64,000 bases of DNA from Nioella sediminis (GCF_001879695.1 NZ_MNBL01000016.1:21260-85259); one strand, 5' to 3'; positions 44,179 through 55,301 are shown, counted from the first letter of the stretch. The notes: generated by a model not told the origin, from the letters alone. Numbers and translations: made by a program.

Positions 44179-45756
44179 CTACCGCAGCCCCTTCACCACC
44201 GGCTCGGCCCCGATGGCAGCCGCAAGCGCCTTGAACCGGGCCTGCGCCACTTCCCCGAAGAGATCGCGGGCGGTATCGGTCTTCAGGGTCAGCTCCAGGA
44301 TGCCCTTTTTCGGGTAGAGCTTGAGCTTGCCATGATCCAACGGCTTTTCCAGCGTGAACATCGCCCCGAACCGCATGGCGCGGCCCATAATTTCGGCCTG
44401 CTGGATCTGCTTCTCGGTCAACAGCTCCAGCAAGGGGTCAAAGCCGGTATCCTTGCGGCTGGACTTGTAGCGGTGCAGCAATGCAAGACCCAGATAGACC
44501 CGTTCCTCATGGGTCAGACCGCCCAGGTTGGCGCGCGTGGCATTGTCGAAACAGACTTCTGCGCGATAATCGGGATGCGCCCGCCAGCTGACGTCATGCA
44601 ACAGGCACGCCGCCCGCATTACGCGTTTCATCTCGGGACGGATGCTGCCGAAGAGGGGCTCGATGAAGCGGTAGAGCGCCCGTCCGAAACCCGGCATCCG
44701 GGCATTGGCGAGTTCCATCTGATAGGCGGCTTCGATCAGCGGATCACGCTGGCGCTGTTCGTCCGACATCTGTTCGTAGAGCAGCCCTTCACGGATACCG
44801 TAAGACGAGATTGCCACCTCATCGGGCTTGAAGCTGCGCACCAGCTCTTTCAGTACCAGCGAGGCCAGCGGCACAAGCGCCATCCGTTCGGCACTGGTGC
44901 CGGTGCGGGCGCGCAGGCCTTCCATATCCGCCTTCTGGATATAGGCAATCGTGGCGCGGATATCCTTGCGGGACATCCGGTATTCATGCAGCACCTTCAG
45001 CGGATAGCCCTGACGTTCCATGTCGATCCGGGCAATCGCCCGCCACGACCCGCCCACGAGGAAGAGGCGCCCCGCAGGTTCCGTGAACTGTTCCCTCAGC
45101 ACGGCAATGCGATCCTTGATATGGGCCTTGATCGCCTTCTTGCCGCCCTTGATCCCTTGCAACTTCAGCGGACCCAGATCAGAGGTTTCGCGCGCCCCGA
45201 CCTGCCCGTCGCCAAGCAGTTCCGCCAGCTCCATGGACGAGCCGCCGATATCGCAAATCATGCCGAACGCGCCGGGCCAGCCAAGCAGCACCCCCTGAGC
45301 GGACAGCCGCGCCTCTTCCCTCCCGTCGATGACATGGATGGTCAGGCCGGTTTCACGTTCTGCTTCGGCCTTGAACTCGGGGCCGTCCTCGGCCTCTCGC
45401 ATCGCGGCGGTGGCGACGGTGACCAGTGAGGTCACGTTCATCCCTTTGGCCAGCGCGGCGAAGCGTTTCAACGCCGCCAATGCGCGGGGCCGGCCCGTTT
45501 CGGACAGTCGCCCTGTCTGGGCAAAGCCCGCCCCAAGGCCACAGAGGATTTTCTCGTTGTAGAAATAGGCAGGTGAGCGCGCCGCGCCGTCAAACACCAC
45601 CATCCTGACCGAGTTCGAGCCAATGTCGATCACGCCCACACGCGCCAGGTTCCGCGCGTGCGGATCCTGGAATAGTGGCGTCCCGAAAAGCCCCCCGTCG
45701 GCCACCGTTCCGGACCCTGCGATACGCGGATCCGCCAATTCGGCTTGTCCCATCAT
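44179..45756 (-). CDS. ppx: Exopolyphosphatase / pppGpp phosphohydrolase family (Ppx/GppA)
   Basis: About 525 residues. It removes phosphate from the end of polyphosphate, and in some members from pppGpp. The actin-fold phosphate motifs are GVIDIGSNSVRMVVFDG (near 40) and CDIGGSSMELAEL, followed by an HD-type region (RAACLLHDVSWRAHPDYR). It is last in the permease - hdaA - ppk - ppx operon. The start is not certain: a TTG at 45792 overlaps the ppk stop (TTGA) and would add 12 residues to the ATG at 45756. The family motif begins well inside either version. Confidence 0.9.
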   Translation of the reverse strand: MMGQAELADPRIAGSGTVADGGLFGTPLFQDPHARNLARVGVIDIGSNSVRMVVFDGAARSPAYFYNEKILCGLGAGFAQTGRLSETGRPRALAALKRFAALAKGMNVTSLVTVATAAMREAEDGPEFKAEAERETGLTIHVIDGREEARLSAQGVLLGWPGAFGMICDIGGSSMELAELLGDGQVGARETSDLGPLKLQGIKGGKKAIKAHIKDRIAVLREQFTEPAGRLFLVGGSWRAIARIDMERQGYPLKVLHEYRMSRKDIRATIAYIQKADMEGLRARTGTSAERMALVPLASLVLKELVRSFKPDEVAISSYGIREGLLYEQMSDEQRQRDPLIEAAYQMELANARMPGFGRALYRFIEPLFGSIRPEMKRVMRAACLLHDVSWRAHPDYRAEVCFDNATRANLGGLTHEERVYLGLALLHRYKSSRKDTGFDPLLELLTEKQIQQAEIMGRAMRFGAMFTLEKPLDHGKLKLYPKKGILELTLKTDTARDLFGEVAQARFKALAAAIGAEPVVKGLR

Positions 45757-45788
45757 GGCTTGGTCATGGCACGGGAAAAGCGCTTTGG

Positions 45789-47963
45789 TCAATCATGCGA
45801 ATGCGTCAATTCAGGCACATCCGCCGCCCCCGCCGATCCGCGTCCCGAAAGCGACGGATTCTGCATGAAAAACCGGTGGCAGGAAAAGGGCTTGTCGATC
45901 TGATCGAGGTCGGGCCGCACGAAACTGCCATCTGCCTGCAAGACCCAGCTTTGCGCCACATCCGCCAGATTCGCCGCCATGATCTGGCTGACGATCTGCG
46001 CTTTCACCGTGGGGTTGGTGCATTCCACCAGCGTTTCCACCCGGCGATTGAGGTTGCGCCCCATCCAGTCGGCCGAGCTGATATAGACCCGCGCTTTCTT
46101 GGCGGGCAGCCCATGACCATTGCCGAAACAGACAATCCGGCTGTGTTCCAGGAACCGGCCCACGACCGATTTCACCCGGATGTTTTCCGACAGCCCCTTC
46201 ACACCCGGACGCAGCCCGCAGATGCCCCGGATCACCAGGTCGATCTTCACTCCCGCCTGGCTGGCCTCGTAGAGCGCGTCAATCACATCAGGCTCGATCA
46301 GGCTGTTCATCTTGGCCCAGACCATTGCCGGTTTGCCCGCGCGGGCATGGTCCGCTTCGGCCTTCAGATTCTCGATGATCGTCGATTTGAGGTTAAGCGG
46401 CGAAATGCGCAGATTGTCCAGCTTCTCGGGTTCCGCATAGCCGCCCACATAGTTGAACACCTTGGTGGCATCGCGGCCAAGCGCGTCGTCACAGGTAAAG
46501 AGGCTCAGGTCCGTATAAATCCGCGCGGTGATCGGGTGGTAATTCCCCGTCCCGAAATGGGTATAGGTCACCAGCCGGTCGCCTTCGCGCCGGACAACAG
46601 CGCTGATCTTGGCGTGGGTCTTGTAATTGATGAACCCATAGACCACATGCGCGCCCGCCCGCTCCAGCTTGCGCGACTGGCGGATATTGGCGGCTTCGTC
46701 GAACCGGGCTTTCAGCTCCACCAATGCGGTGACAGATTTGCCGTTCTCCGCCGCTTCGCATAGCGCATCGACGATGGGAGACTCGTTGGATGTCCGATAG
46801 AGCGTCTGCTTGATCGCCACCACATTGGGATCACGCGCCGCTTGGGCCAGGAACCGGATCACCATGTCGAAGGTTTCATAGGGGTGGTGCAGCAGCATGT
46901 CCTTTTGCCGGATGGCCGAGAACATGTCGCCCTCGTGGTCCTGCACCCGTTCGGGCACCCGCGGGGTAAAGCTGGGCCAGAGCAGGTCGGGCCGTTCGTC
47001 GAGCACCAGTTCCTTGAGCCGCGCGAGGCCGATCATGCCGCGCACCTCGACCACCTCGTCACCGATGACGCCAAGCTGTTCGCAGATTTCCTCTTTCAGC
47101 GCAGACGGTGCCCCGGCAGAGACCTGCAGGCGCACCACATGGCCACGGCGGCGGCGCTTCAGGGCGGTTTCGAACTCGCGCACGAGGTCTTCGGCTTCTT
47201 CCTCCACTTCCAGATCGCTGTCGCGCAGCACCCGGAACATGCACGATCCGGTCAGCTTGTAACCGGGGAAAAGCGTGCCGATTTTCAGCAGCAGCAATTC
47301 CTCCAGCGGCAGAAACCGCGCGGCACCTTCCGGCGCGGGCAGGCGCACGAAGCGGTCGATCTGGCCGGGGATCGGCAACAGCGCCTGCAAAGGCCGCCCG
47401 TCGCGTTCCCTCTTCATCTGCAGGGCCAAAGACACGCCTTCGTTCGGGATGAAGGGGAAGGGGTGGGCCGGGTCGATGGCGAGCGGCGACAGGACCGGGA
47501 AGACATTGGACAGGAAGATATCGTCAAGCGCGGCCTTATCGGCAGATTTGAGGGCCGAGCGCGTCACGACGGTGATCTTCTCCGCCTCCATCTCGGATTT
47601 CAGCGCATTCCACGCCGCCTGCTGAGACTGCATCAGCTTACGCGCATCCGCATTGATCAGGCGCAGCTGTTCCGTCGGGGATCGCCCATCATCGGAAGGC
47701 GTCGTGTTGCCCTCATTGGCAAGCTCGCGCAGGCCCGCGACACGGACCGTGTAGAACTCGTCCAGGTTGGCCGCCGAGATCGACACGAAACGCACCCGTT
47801 CCAGAAGCGGTACGCGGGGGTTTTCCGCCTCTTCCAGCACCCGCCAGTTGAAGGCCAGCCAGCTGAGTTCACGGTTGAAAAACCGCTGCGGTCCGCTGCG
47901 CTGCGCTTCGGGCAGGTCGACCGGAGCGGGGATGGGTTCGTGCAGGAAATCGGCGTTGATCAT
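45789..47963 (-). CDS. ppk: Polyphosphate kinase 1
   Basis: 724 residues. It reversibly builds polyphosphate from ATP. The N-terminus reads [20 protein letters not shown]; the catalytic His is in [21 protein letters not shown]. The [21 protein letters not shown] and [17 protein letters not shown] blocks of the C-terminal kinase domains are present. The ATG at 47963 ([11 protein letters not shown]) was preferred to an upstream open frame that lies largely before the family start. It lies next to hdaA and ahead of ppx, a conserved order. Confidence 0.95.
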   Translation of the reverse strand: MINADFLHEPIPAPVDLPEAQRSGPQRFFNRELSWLAFNWRVLEEAENPRVPLLERVRFVSISAANLDEFYTVRVAGLRELANEGNTTPSDDGRSPTEQLRLINADARKLMQSQQAAWNALKSEMEAEKITVVTRSALKSADKAALDDIFLSNVFPVLSPLAIDPAHPFPFIPNEGVSLALQMKRERDGRPLQALLPIPGQIDRFVRLPAPEGAARFLPLEELLLLKIGTLFPGYKLTGSCMFRVLRDSDLEVEEEAEDLVREFETALKRRRRGHVVRLQVSAGAPSALKEEICEQLGVIGDEVVEVRGMIGLARLKELVLDERPDLLWPSFTPRVPERVQDHEGDMFSAIRQKDMLLHHPYETFDMVIRFLAQAARDPNVVAIKQTLYRTSNESPIVDALCEAAENGKSVTALVELKARFDEAANIRQSRKLERAGAHVVYGFINYKTHAKISAVVRREGDRLVTYTHFGTGNYHPITARIYTDLSLFTCDDALGRDATKVFNYVGGYAEPEKLDNLRISPLNLKSTIIENLKAEADHARAGKPAMVWAKMNSLIEPDVIDALYEASQAGVKIDLVIRGICGLRPGVKGLSENIRVKSVVGRFLEHSRIVCFGNGHGLPAKKARVYISSADWMGRNLNRRVETLVECTNPTVKAQIVSQIMAANLADVAQSWVLQADGSFVRPDLDQIDKPFSCHRFFMQNPSLSGRGSAGAADVPELTHSHD

Positions 47964-48003
47964 GTGGCTGCCATAGGCTTGAGGTGTGACACCCGCGTGA
48001 CAC

Positions 48004-48672
48004 TCATTCCGCCAACTCCGCGAGAAGCGTGGCAATCATGGGCTTCGTGGGTCGCGTCTTGTCGCGCAGGGCGCGGGCGTCGATGGCTTCGACCAGCTGT
48101 CGGGCCGCAACGAAGGACCGCTCCATCCGCAGAACCGCATAAGAGATCAGCGCGGGGCCGAGCGCAAGCTGACGGTCCGCCGCAAGCTTGACCATGACCG
48201 CAGAGAGCAATGCATCATCCGGCCCGTCCAGCTTCAGAATCCCGGCCTGCTGCATCCGGCTTTTCAGGTCCGGCAGGGTGACGGGCCAGCGAGACGGGTC
48301 CGTCCGTGCCGTCAGCAACAGCCGCCCACCCTGCCCCAACACCGCGTTGTGGAGGTGAAAAAGTGCGGTTTCGGCGGCGATTCCGGTGATCCTATCGGCA
48401 TCCTCGACCACAAGCGTCGGTCCGGCATCCTCGGGCGAAAGGTCCGCAAGTGCGGCCGCATCGACCACCCCTGCGCCCGTCATTGCAGCCCAGACATGCG
48501 CCAGATGTGTCTTGCCCGACGCCTCTGGCCCAACCAGCACCATCTTGCCATGCGGCCAGCTCTCCCACGCTTCGATCCCGGCCACGGCGGCGGCATTGGC
48601 GCCTGAAACGAAGAGATCATCGCGCCCTAGGGCGGTGCGCACGGGAAGGTCAAGAAGAAGCTGTTCGGCCAT
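48004..48672 (-). CDS. hdaA: HdaA/Hda-like DnaA-related regulator of replication initiation
   Basis: 222 residues. It resembles the AAA+ module of DnaA without the DNA-binding domain. The N-terminal [26 protein letters not shown] with the clamp-binding-like QLLLDLP, P-loop [14 protein letters not shown] and [25 protein letters not shown] are family features. Such proteins, with the beta clamp, turn over DnaA-ATP. It lies between the permease (3 bases upstream) and ppk. Confidence 0.9.
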   Translation of the reverse strand: MAEQLLLDLPVRTALGRDDLFVSGANAAAVAGIEAWESWPHGKMVLVGPEASGKTHLAHVWAAMTGAGVVDAAALADLSPEDAGPTLVVEDADRITGIAAETALFHLHNAVLGQGGRLLLTARTDPSRWPVTLPDLKSRMQQAGILKLDGPDDALLSAVMVKLAADRQLALGPALISYAVLRMERSFVAARQLVEAIDARALRDKTRPTKPMIATLLAELAE

Positions 48673-48675
48673 GTC

Positions 48676-49794
48676 TTACATGTCGTCGTCTTCGGCGCGG
48701 CCTTCAAGCCCTTTGTAAAGCCTGCCCTCTCGATACTGCGCCATCCCGTAGCGCACAAGCACCCCGATCATCGCAGCGACAGGCACCGCGACCAGCATGC
48801 CGACGAAGCCGAAGATCGAGCCGAACGCGGCAAGCGCGAAGAGCAGCCAGACCGGGTGCAGCCCGACCGAGCTGCCAACGAGATTGGGGGTCAGCACATT
48901 GCCCTCTGCCACCTGTCCGATGGCGAAGATCACCGCGACGATACCGATGCGCAGCCAATCCGTGGCATGGCGGACGGTCTCGCCATCCACCACTTCACTA
49001 TACCCCCAGTACTGGAAGAGTGCGAGGCCGATGGCCAGCACACCCCCTACCAAAGCGCCCACATAGGGGATGAAAGTCAGCGCCCCGGCGATCAGCCCGA
49101 CAATGAGGCCAAAGTTCAGCCCCACGGACATCAGCGCGATGGCGTAGAAAATGCCAAGGATCAGGCAGACCGTCCCCTGTCCGCGCACGAAACTGGCCAG
49201 CGTCCGGTCAATCTCGGACGCCAGCTGCCGGATCACCGGCGCATGATCGCGGGGCAGCAGGTCGTCGATGCCTGCAATCATCCGGTCCCAGTCGAGCAGT
49301 AGGTAGAAGGCCACCACCGGCGCGATCACCAGAACCACGACGCTGTTGATGGCCGCCCCAGCCGAGGACAGGACCGAAGAAATCACCGTACCGATCTGGC
49401 TGCGGGCAGAGGCCAGCACATCGGCGATGGTCTGGCGCGCGGCGCTGTCTTCCTGAATCAGCGTCGGGAACCGCTCCAGCAGCACATCGCGCACGGTTTC
49501 GTAAAGCTCGGGTGCGGCCTGCACGAGGGCAATCACCTGCCCGATCAGCATCGGCAGCACCAGGAGCAGCGCCAGCAGGAACAGCAAGACCGAGAATGCA
49601 AAGATCACAACCGTTGCCCAGGCCCTTGAAAAGCCGCGATCCTCCAGTCGGTCTGCCAGCGGGTCGAGACAATAGGCAATCGCCCCGCCCACAACGAAGG
49701 GCAACAGCACCTGCCCCAGAAACCACATGAGCAACAGAAAGACAGCCGCCGCGATTCCCCAATAGGTCGCTTGCTGTTTCACGGGCAGGGCCAT
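48676..49794 (-). CDS. AI-2E family transporter (PerM/YdiK-type permease)
   Basis: 372 residues, about eight membrane helices. The family features are QVLLPFVVGGAIAYCLDPLADRLEDRGFSR at the start and NVLTPNLVGSSVGLHPVWLLFALAAFGSIFGFVGMLVAVPVAA near the end, which is the best-conserved block. The AI-2 exporter label comes from one studied member; most have no proven substrate, and the gene order here (with hdaA and ppk) does not suggest quorum sensing. The ATG at 49794 (MALPVKQQATYWG) is the first start before the first helix. It is the first gene of its operon. Confidence 0.87.
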   Translation of the reverse strand: MALPVKQQATYWGIAAAVFLLLMWFLGQVLLPFVVGGAIAYCLDPLADRLEDRGFSRAWATVVIFAFSVLLFLLALLLVLPMLIGQVIALVQAAPELYETVRDVLLERFPTLIQEDSAARQTIADVLASARSQIGTVISSVLSSAGAAINSVVVLVIAPVVAFYLLLDWDRMIAGIDDLLPRDHAPVIRQLASEIDRTLASFVRGQGTVCLILGIFYAIALMSVGLNFGLIVGLIAGALTFIPYVGALVGGVLAIGLALFQYWGYSEVVDGETVRHATDWLRIGIVAVIFAIGQVAEGNVLTPNLVGSSVGLHPVWLLFALAAFGSIFGFVGMLVAVPVAAMIGVLVRYGMAQYREGRLYKGLEGRAEDDDM

Positions 49795-49981
49795 GGGGCG
49801 ATCATCCTTCCAGGAACGGCGGTCAGTTGCCCCAAGCTGCCCCTGACGGGCGGGGTTTTCAAGCCGAAGCTGGCAAATTCGCTGATCATGGCACGAACGC
49901 GTGAGGCTTGCCGAGCTTCGGGCGCTGCGTATCACGGGTGCCCCGGCCGGTCCGCCCCCGGTGGCACGCGCGCAAGCATGG

Positions 49982-50010
49982 AAAAAGGCCCCGCCTTGGA
50001 CGGGGCCCTT
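49982..50010 (-). terminator. Rho-independent terminator of methylmalonyl-CoA mutase gene
   Basis: On the minus strand GGCCCCG (50007-50001) pairs with CGGGGCC (49993-49987), and TTTTT follows (the A-run at 49982-49986). It lies 20 bases past the stop at 50030. It faces the start of the permease operon. Confidence 0.88.
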
Positions 50011-50029
50011 CAGTGTATCGTTTCAGGGA

Positions 50030-52159
50030 TCAGCCGCGCGTTTCGCGCACGATGTCGAGGATCTGCTTGGCCGCCTCGGGAATGTTCGTTCCTGGCCCGA
50101 AGATCGCCTTCACCCCGGCCTTGTAGAGGAATTCGTAATCCTGCTGCGGGATGACCCCGCCGCAGATGACGATGATATCCCCGGCCCCTTCCGCCTTCAG
50201 CGCCTCGATCAGCTTGGGCGCCAGCGTCTTGTGCCCTGCAGCCTGGGAACTGATGCCGATGATATGCACGTCATTGTCGATGGCGTCCTGCGCGGCCTCT
50301 TCGGGCGTCTGGAAGAGCGGGCCCACATCCACGTCGAACCCGATATCGGCGAAGGCCGTGGCGATGACCTTGGCACCCCGGTCATGCCCGTCCTGACCCA
50401 TCTTCACGACCAGCATCCGCGGCCGGCGGCCTTCTTCCTCGGCAAACTTTTCCACATCCGCCTGAATCGCGGCAAAGCCCTCGTCGCCCTCATAGGCCGC
50501 GCCATAGACCCCGGCCAGCGTCTTGACCTCGGCCCGGTGGCGGCCGAATTGCTTTTCCATAGCCATGCTGATTTCTCCGACAGATGCGCGGGCGCGGGCC
50601 GCTTCCACGGCTGCCTCCAGCAGGTTGCCGCCCTCTTCGGCGCGGCGGGTGAGTTCATCGAGCGCGGCCTGGCAGGCGGCCTCGTCGCGCGACGCACGGA
50701 TCTTCTCCAGCCGGGCAATCTGGCTGTCGCGGACCTTCACATTGTCCACGTCGAGAATGTCGATCGGATCCTCGTGATCCTTGCGGTACTTGTTTACGCC
50801 GACGATCACCTCGTCGCCCCGGTCGATCATCGCCTGCCTGCGCGCTGCTGTTTCCTCGATGCGCAACTTGGGCATGCCGGAGGCGACCGCCTTGGTCATG
50901 CCGCCCATCTCCTCGACCTCCTCAATGAGCGCCCATGCCTTCTCCGCCAGTTCGGCGGTCAGGCTTTCGACGTAGTAGGAGCCCGCCAGCGGATCGACCA
51001 CGTTGGTGATGCCGGTTTCTTCCTGAAGGATCAGCTGCGTGTTGCGGGCAATCCGGGCGCTGAACTCGGTCGGCAGGGCGATGGCCTCGTCCAGAGCGTT
51101 GGTATGCAGCGACTGCGTGCCGCCAAGCGCCGCCGCCATCGCCTCATACGCCGTGCGGATCACGTTGTTATAGGGGTCCTGTTCCTGCAAGGACACGCCC
51201 GAGGTCTGGCAATGGGTCCGCAGCATCTTGGAGCGGGGGTTCTTCGCCCCGAACTCGTCCATGATCCGGTGCCACAGCAGCCGCGCGGCGCGCAGCTTGG
51301 CCGCTTCCATGAAGAAATTCATGCCGATGGCGAAGAAGAAGGACAGCCGCCCGGCGAACTTGTCCACATCCATGCCCGCATCAATCGCTGCGCGCACATA
51401 TTCGCGCCCGTCCGCCAGCGTATAGGCCAGCTCCTGCACCAGGTTCGCGCCTGCCTCCTGCATGTGATAGCCGGAGATCGAGATCGAGTTGAACTTGGGC
51501 ATCTCGTTCGAGGTGTATTCGATAATGTCCGAGATGATCCGCATCGAGGGTTCCGGCGGATAGATATAGGTGTTGCGGACCATGAACTCCTTCAGGATGT
51601 CATTCTGAATGGTGCCCGCCAGCAACGCCTTGTCATGGCCCTGCTCTTCCCCCGTCACGATGAAATTGGCGAGGATCGGGATCACCGCGCCGTTCATGGT
51701 CATCGACACGGAAATCTTGTCGAGTGGAATGCCGTCGAAAAGGATCTTCATGTCCTCGACGCTGTCGATGGCGACACCGGCCTTGCCCACGTCGCCCTCC
51801 ACCCGCGGGTGATCGCTGTCATAGCCCCGGTGCGTGGCCAGGTCGAAGGCGACCGACACGCCCTGTTGCCCGGCGGCGAGCGCCTTGCGATAGAAGGCGT
51901 TCGATTCCTCAGCCGTGGAAAACCCCGCATATTGGCGGATCGTCCAGGGACGGCCCGCATACATGGTGGCCTTGACGCCCCGCGTGAACGGCTCCTGCCC
52001 CGGCACGCTGCCCATGTGCGGCAGATCGGCGGTATCCTCCTCGGTATAGAGGGGTTTTACGGCGATGCCTTCCAGCGTGTTCCAGGTCAGGTCATCCAGC
52101 GCACGGCCCCGGAGTTCCTTTGCCGCCATGTCCTGCCAGCTTTCGGTCTTGTCGCTCAT
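50030..52159 (-). CDS. scpA: Methylmalonyl-CoA mutase, single-chain
   Basis: 709 residues, the B12 enzyme that turns (R)-methylmalonyl-CoA into succinyl-CoA. The catalytic TIM barrel (to about 530) contains [60 protein letters not shown], and the C-terminal cobalamin domain has [13 protein letters not shown] (Asp/His pair), [10 protein letters not shown] and IVICGGVIP. It completes propionyl-CoA assimilation with PccAB in the same region. It has its own terminator. There is a 143-base gap to the divergent DUF4174 gene. Confidence 0.95.
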   Translation of the reverse strand: MSDKTESWQDMAAKELRGRALDDLTWNTLEGIAVKPLYTEEDTADLPHMGSVPGQEPFTRGVKATMYAGRPWTIRQYAGFSTAEESNAFYRKALAAGQQGVSVAFDLATHRGYDSDHPRVEGDVGKAGVAIDSVEDMKILFDGIPLDKISVSMTMNGAVIPILANFIVTGEEQGHDKALLAGTIQNDILKEFMVRNTYIYPPEPSMRIISDIIEYTSNEMPKFNSISISGYHMQEAGANLVQELAYTLADGREYVRAAIDAGMDVDKFAGRLSFFFAIGMNFFMEAAKLRAARLLWHRIMDEFGAKNPRSKMLRTHCQTSGVSLQEQDPYNNVIRTAYEAMAAALGGTQSLHTNALDEAIALPTEFSARIARNTQLILQEETGITNVVDPLAGSYYVESLTAELAEKAWALIEEVEEMGGMTKAVASGMPKLRIEETAARRQAMIDRGDEVIVGVNKYRKDHEDPIDILDVDNVKVRDSQIARLEKIRASRDEAACQAALDELTRRAEEGGNLLEAAVEAARARASVGEISMAMEKQFGRHRAEVKTLAGVYGAAYEGDEGFAAIQADVEKFAEEEGRRPRMLVVKMGQDGHDRGAKVIATAFADIGFDVDVGPLFQTPEEAAQDAIDNDVHIIGISSQAAGHKTLAPKLIEALKAEGAGDIIVICGGVIPQQDYEFLYKAGVKAIFGPGTNIPEAAKQILDIVRETRG

Positions 52160-52302
52160 CTTCTCGGTCCTCTTCTCAATCCCGCGCCGGGGGGCAATCG
52201 CCCCTGCCCCGCGCCATGCAGGGACGCTTTCTTGCGCCCATGCGGTTATGCCTCTTCGCTTTCACGGAACGCGCGCCTATATCTTTGACATACGGAGGTT
52301 TC

Positions 52303-52764
52303 ATGCGCGCAGTCCTGTTTCTATTGCTGGCCCTGACGCTCGCCCTTCCGGGCGTTGCACAGCAGGCCGACGCCCCGGTTGAGGCGGAAGTTGCCGTGCC
52401 GGTGCTGCAAGTCATCGACGCGGTTGAAAGCGGTATCACGCTGGACGAGCTTATGTGGGTCTCGCGGCCCATCGTGGTCTTTGCCGATACCGACCGCGAC
52501 CCCCGCTTCCAGGACCAGATCGACCTGCTGCTGGAAAGGCCCGGCCCCTTGCTGGAACGTGATGTCGTGGTGGTCATTGATTCCGACCCCGACGCCGAAA
52601 GCCCGGTCCGGCAGGCGCTGCGCCCGCGTGGGTTTTCGATGGTGATCATCCAGCGCGACGGCCATGTCGCCTTGCGCAAGCCCAACCCGTGGGACGTGCG
52701 CGAGATCACCCGCGCCATCGACAACCTGCCGATGCGGATCGAGGAGATGGGGCTGTCGCAATAG
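52303..52764 (+). CDS. DUF4174 family exported protein
   Basis: 153 residues. A signal peptide (MRAVLFLLLALTLALPGVAQ) precedes a domain resembling DUF4174, with SRPIVVFADTDRDPRFQDQIDLL and QALRPRGFSMVIIQRDGHVALRKPNPWDV, a thioredoxin-like pattern without a CxxC. The function is unknown. The ATG at 52303 has ACGGAGG about 5 bases upstream. It is divergent from scpA and convergent with the membrane protein gene at 52775, 10 bases away. Confidence 0.82.
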   Translation: MRAVLFLLLALTLALPGVAQQADAPVEAEVAVPVLQVIDAVESGITLDELMWVSRPIVVFADTDRDPRFQDQIDLLLERPGPLLERDVVVVIDSDPDAESPVRQALRPRGFSMVIIQRDGHVALRKPNPWDVREITRAIDNLPMRIEEMGLSQ

Positions 52765-52774
52765 GCCGGTTCGG

Positions 52775-53167
52775 TCATGCCTCGCCCCCCATGCCGCCAA
52801 GGATCACGCCCCCGGCAAGGAAGAGCGCGCCAAGCGCCACCAGCCCCGAGGTTGCAGGATCGGTCTGAAGCCCGATCACCGCGCCCATGACGCCACCACC
52901 GGCCAGTAAAAGCGCCAATGCAGCGATCCCGGCAAGGCTCAGCCACCGACGCCCAAGCCACAGCTTCAACGCCCCGGCCCACACCCCTGCCCCGGCAACA
53001 ACCGCCAGCAGCAGCGCGCCCACCAGAGGCCCGGCCTTGACCTGATCGCTCAGGAAATCGGCCAGCAGCAGCCAGAACACACCCGCCATCGCCCCGAGAC
53101 CGGCCAGAAAGCCGAGCCCGTGCACCGCCCAGATCCGGGCGGGGGCATATGGCGGGCATGCTGTCAT
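52775..53167 (-). CDS. Small membrane protein, unknown function
   Basis: 130 residues, about four hydrophobic helices (VHGLGFLAGLGAMAGVFWLLLA; VGALLLAVVAGAGVWAGAL; LSLAGIAALALLLAGGGVMGAV; GLVALGALFLAGGVILG). I do not recognise a family. Its ATG at 53167 touches the pccA stop (TGATG), so it is translated after pccA on the same message; a GTG at 53170 is the alternative start. Its presence in the pccA transcript may be passive. Confidence 0.7.
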   Translation of the reverse strand: MTACPPYAPARIWAVHGLGFLAGLGAMAGVFWLLLADFLSDQVKAGPLVGALLLAVVAGAGVWAGALKLWLGRRWLSLAGIAALALLLAGGGVMGAVIGLQTDPATSGLVALGALFLAGGVILGGMGGEA

Positions 53168-55212
53168 CACTCGAATTCCATGATCACGTCATCCACGGCC
53201 AGGCTGTCGCCCGCCGCCGCGTTGATCTTGGACACGACGCCCTTCTTCTCGGCCCGCAGGATGTTTTCCATCTTCATGGCTTCCACGGTGCACAGCGCCT
53301 GGCCCTCCTGCACTTCCTGTCCGACCTCGACATTCACCTTCACGATGAGCCCCGGCATCGGGCAGAGCAGCAGTTTCGAGGTGTCAGGCGCGACCTTCTC
53401 GGGCATCAGCGCCGCCAGTTCCGCCTGACGCGGGCTGCGCACCTTCACGGCCAGATCGGCCCCGCGCGTCCGCAGGCGGAAGCCTTGCGTGATCTTGCCC
53501 ACTTTCAGCACCAGCGGCCTGCCATTCACATCCAACACCGCCAGTTGGTCGCCCGGCGTCCAGTCGCTGGCCACCCGCAGCACCTGCCCATCCGGGAAGG
53601 TCACGGTCGACCCTTCGTGATCGGCGTCGATATGCACGGGGAAGCTTTCGCCCTGCAGCGCCACGACCCAATCGGTTGCCACGCGCCGTTCATGGTTGTC
53701 CATCCGGCCCGACACACGGGCGCGGCGGATCTCGGCCACCCGGTGCATCGCGGCGGCAGAGGCGGCAACCCGGCGCAGTTCTTCCTCGGGCAGCGTCACG
53801 CCCTCGAACCCATCCGGATATTCCTCGGCGATGAAGGCCGTGGTCATATCGCCCGAGATGAACTTGGGGTGATCCATCACCGCCGACAGGAAGGGCAGGT
53901 TGTGGCCGATGCCCTCCACCTCGAAACTGTCGAGCGCAATCCGCATCGCCTCGATCGCCTCGGCGCGGGTCGGCGCCCAGGTGCAGAGCTTGGCGATCAT
54001 CGGGTCGTAATACATGCTGATCTCGCCGCCCTCATAGACGCCGGTATCGTTGCGCACGGCAGAGGAGCCTTCGGGCGCATCGCCCTGCCATTTGCCATTG
54101 ATCAGCATCGGCCCGGCGGCGGTTTCCGCAGGCGGACGATAGCGGGTCAGACGACCGATAGAGGGCAGGAAGCCGCGATAGGGGTCTTCCGCATAAAGAC
54201 GGTTTTCAATCGCCCACCCGGTCAGAGTCACATCGTCCTGGGTGATCGACAGCGGTTCCCCGGCAGCCACGCGGATCATCTGTTCCACGAGGTCCACACC
54301 GGTGATCAGTTCCGTCACCGGATGTTCCACCTGCAGGCGGGTGTTCATTTCGAGGAAGTAGAAATTCTTCTGCCCATCCACGATGAATTCCACCGTGCCC
54401 GCGCTCGCATAGCCCACGGCCTTGGCCAGCGCGACGGCCTGTTCCCCCATTGCCTTGCGGGTCGCCTCGTCGAGGAAGGGCGACGGCGCCTCTTCCACCA
54501 CCTTCTGGTTCCGCCGCTGGATCGAGCATTCGCGCTCGCCCAGGTAGATGCCGTTGCCATGCGCATCGCACAGAACCTGAATCTCGATATGGCGCGGCTG
54601 CGTGACAAACTTTTCGATGAAGATCCGGTCATCGCCAAAGCTGTTCGCGGCCTCGTTCTTGGACGACTGGAAGCCCTCGCGCGCCTCCTCGTCATTCCAG
54701 GCAATCCGCATCCCCTTGCCGCCGCCCCCGGCGCTGGCCTTGATCATGACGGGGTAGCCGATTTCGTTGGAAATCTTCACCGCTTCGTCAGCATCCTCGA
54801 TCAGGCCCATGTAACCGGGCACTGTGGATACTTGTGCATCCTGTGCAATCTTCTTCGAGGTGATCTTGTCGCCCATGGCTTCGATCGCGCCGACCGGGGG
54901 GCCGACAAACGCCACGCCAGCCGCTTCAAGAGCTTCCGCGAACTTGCTGTTCTCAGAGAGGAACCCATAGCCGGGGTGAACAGCCTCAGCGCCTGAGGCC
55001 TTGATCGCCTCCATCACCTTGTCGATGACGATGTAGGACTGGTTCGCAGGCGGAGGTCCGATATGTATAGCTTCGTCCGCCATCTGAACATGCAGCGCAT
55101 GTTTGTCGGCATCGGAATAAATGGCGACCGTCGTGATCCCCATCTTCTTGGCTGTCTTCATCACGCGGCAGGCAATCTCGCCCCGGTTCGCGATCAGGAT
55201 CTTGTTGAACAT
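53167..55212 (-). CDS. pccA: Propionyl-CoA carboxylase alpha (biotin carboxylase + biotin carrier)
   Basis: 681 residues. With PccB it carboxylates propionyl-CoA to methylmalonyl-CoA. The biotin carboxylase half has KILIANRGEIACRV at the start, the ATP-grasp KASAGGGGKGMRIA near 155-168 and FLEMNTRLQVEHPVTE near 285. The C-terminal carrier has VEAMKMEN near 645, with the biotinylated Lys, and the BT linker lies between. The ATG at 55212 gives MFNKILIANRG; the frame runs further upstream but not as family sequence. A terminator lies ahead at 55264, so pccA starts its own transcript; no TTTGCAAA motif is visible before it. Confidence 0.95.
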   Translation of the reverse strand: MFNKILIANRGEIACRVMKTAKKMGITTVAIYSDADKHALHVQMADEAIHIGPPPANQSYIVIDKVMEAIKASGAEAVHPGYGFLSENSKFAEALEAAGVAFVGPPVGAIEAMGDKITSKKIAQDAQVSTVPGYMGLIEDADEAVKISNEIGYPVMIKASAGGGGKGMRIAWNDEEAREGFQSSKNEAANSFGDDRIFIEKFVTQPRHIEIQVLCDAHGNGIYLGERECSIQRRNQKVVEEAPSPFLDEATRKAMGEQAVALAKAVGYASAGTVEFIVDGQKNFYFLEMNTRLQVEHPVTELITGVDLVEQMIRVAAGEPLSITQDDVTLTGWAIENRLYAEDPYRGFLPSIGRLTRYRPPAETAAGPMLINGKWQGDAPEGSSAVRNDTGVYEGGEISMYYDPMIAKLCTWAPTRAEAIEAMRIALDSFEVEGIGHNLPFLSAVMDHPKFISGDMTTAFIAEEYPDGFEGVTLPEEELRRVAASAAAMHRVAEIRRARVSGRMDNHERRVATDWVVALQGESFPVHIDADHEGSTVTFPDGQVLRVASDWTPGDQLAVLDVNGRPLVLKVGKITQGFRLRTRGADLAVKVRSPRQAELAALMPEKVAPDTSKLLLCPMPGLIVKVNVEVGQEVQEGQALCTVEAMKMENILRAEKKGVVSKINAAAGDSLAVDDVIMEFE

Positions 55213-55263
55213 GGTCCCTTGTCCTCCTCTTACGCCGGGGCCGTCACGGCAGGCGTGGAAACG

Positions 55264-55301
55264 AAAAAGGACCATCCCGGGCGGTCAGCCCCGGATGGTC
55301 C
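55264..55301 (-). terminator. Rho-independent terminator of glycine-zipper lipoprotein gene
   Basis: On the minus strand GGACCATCC (55301-55293, shared arm) pairs with GGATGGTCC (55277-55269) and is followed by TTTTT. It lies between the lipoprotein gene (stop 55351) and pccA. Confidence 0.88.

Noticed and set aside
48676..49794. Quorum-sensing role from the AI-2E transporter name
   Set aside because: The name comes from one member; the gene context here is replication control and polyphosphate.
49901..52288. 795-residue open frame antisense to methylmalonyl-CoA mutase
   Set aside because: Mirror frame of a well-recognised gene in GC-rich DNA; composition (His/Arg/Gly) and lack of a start signal argue against it.
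53149..54996. 615-residue open frame antisense to pccA
   Set aside because: Same reason: shadow of a conserved gene.
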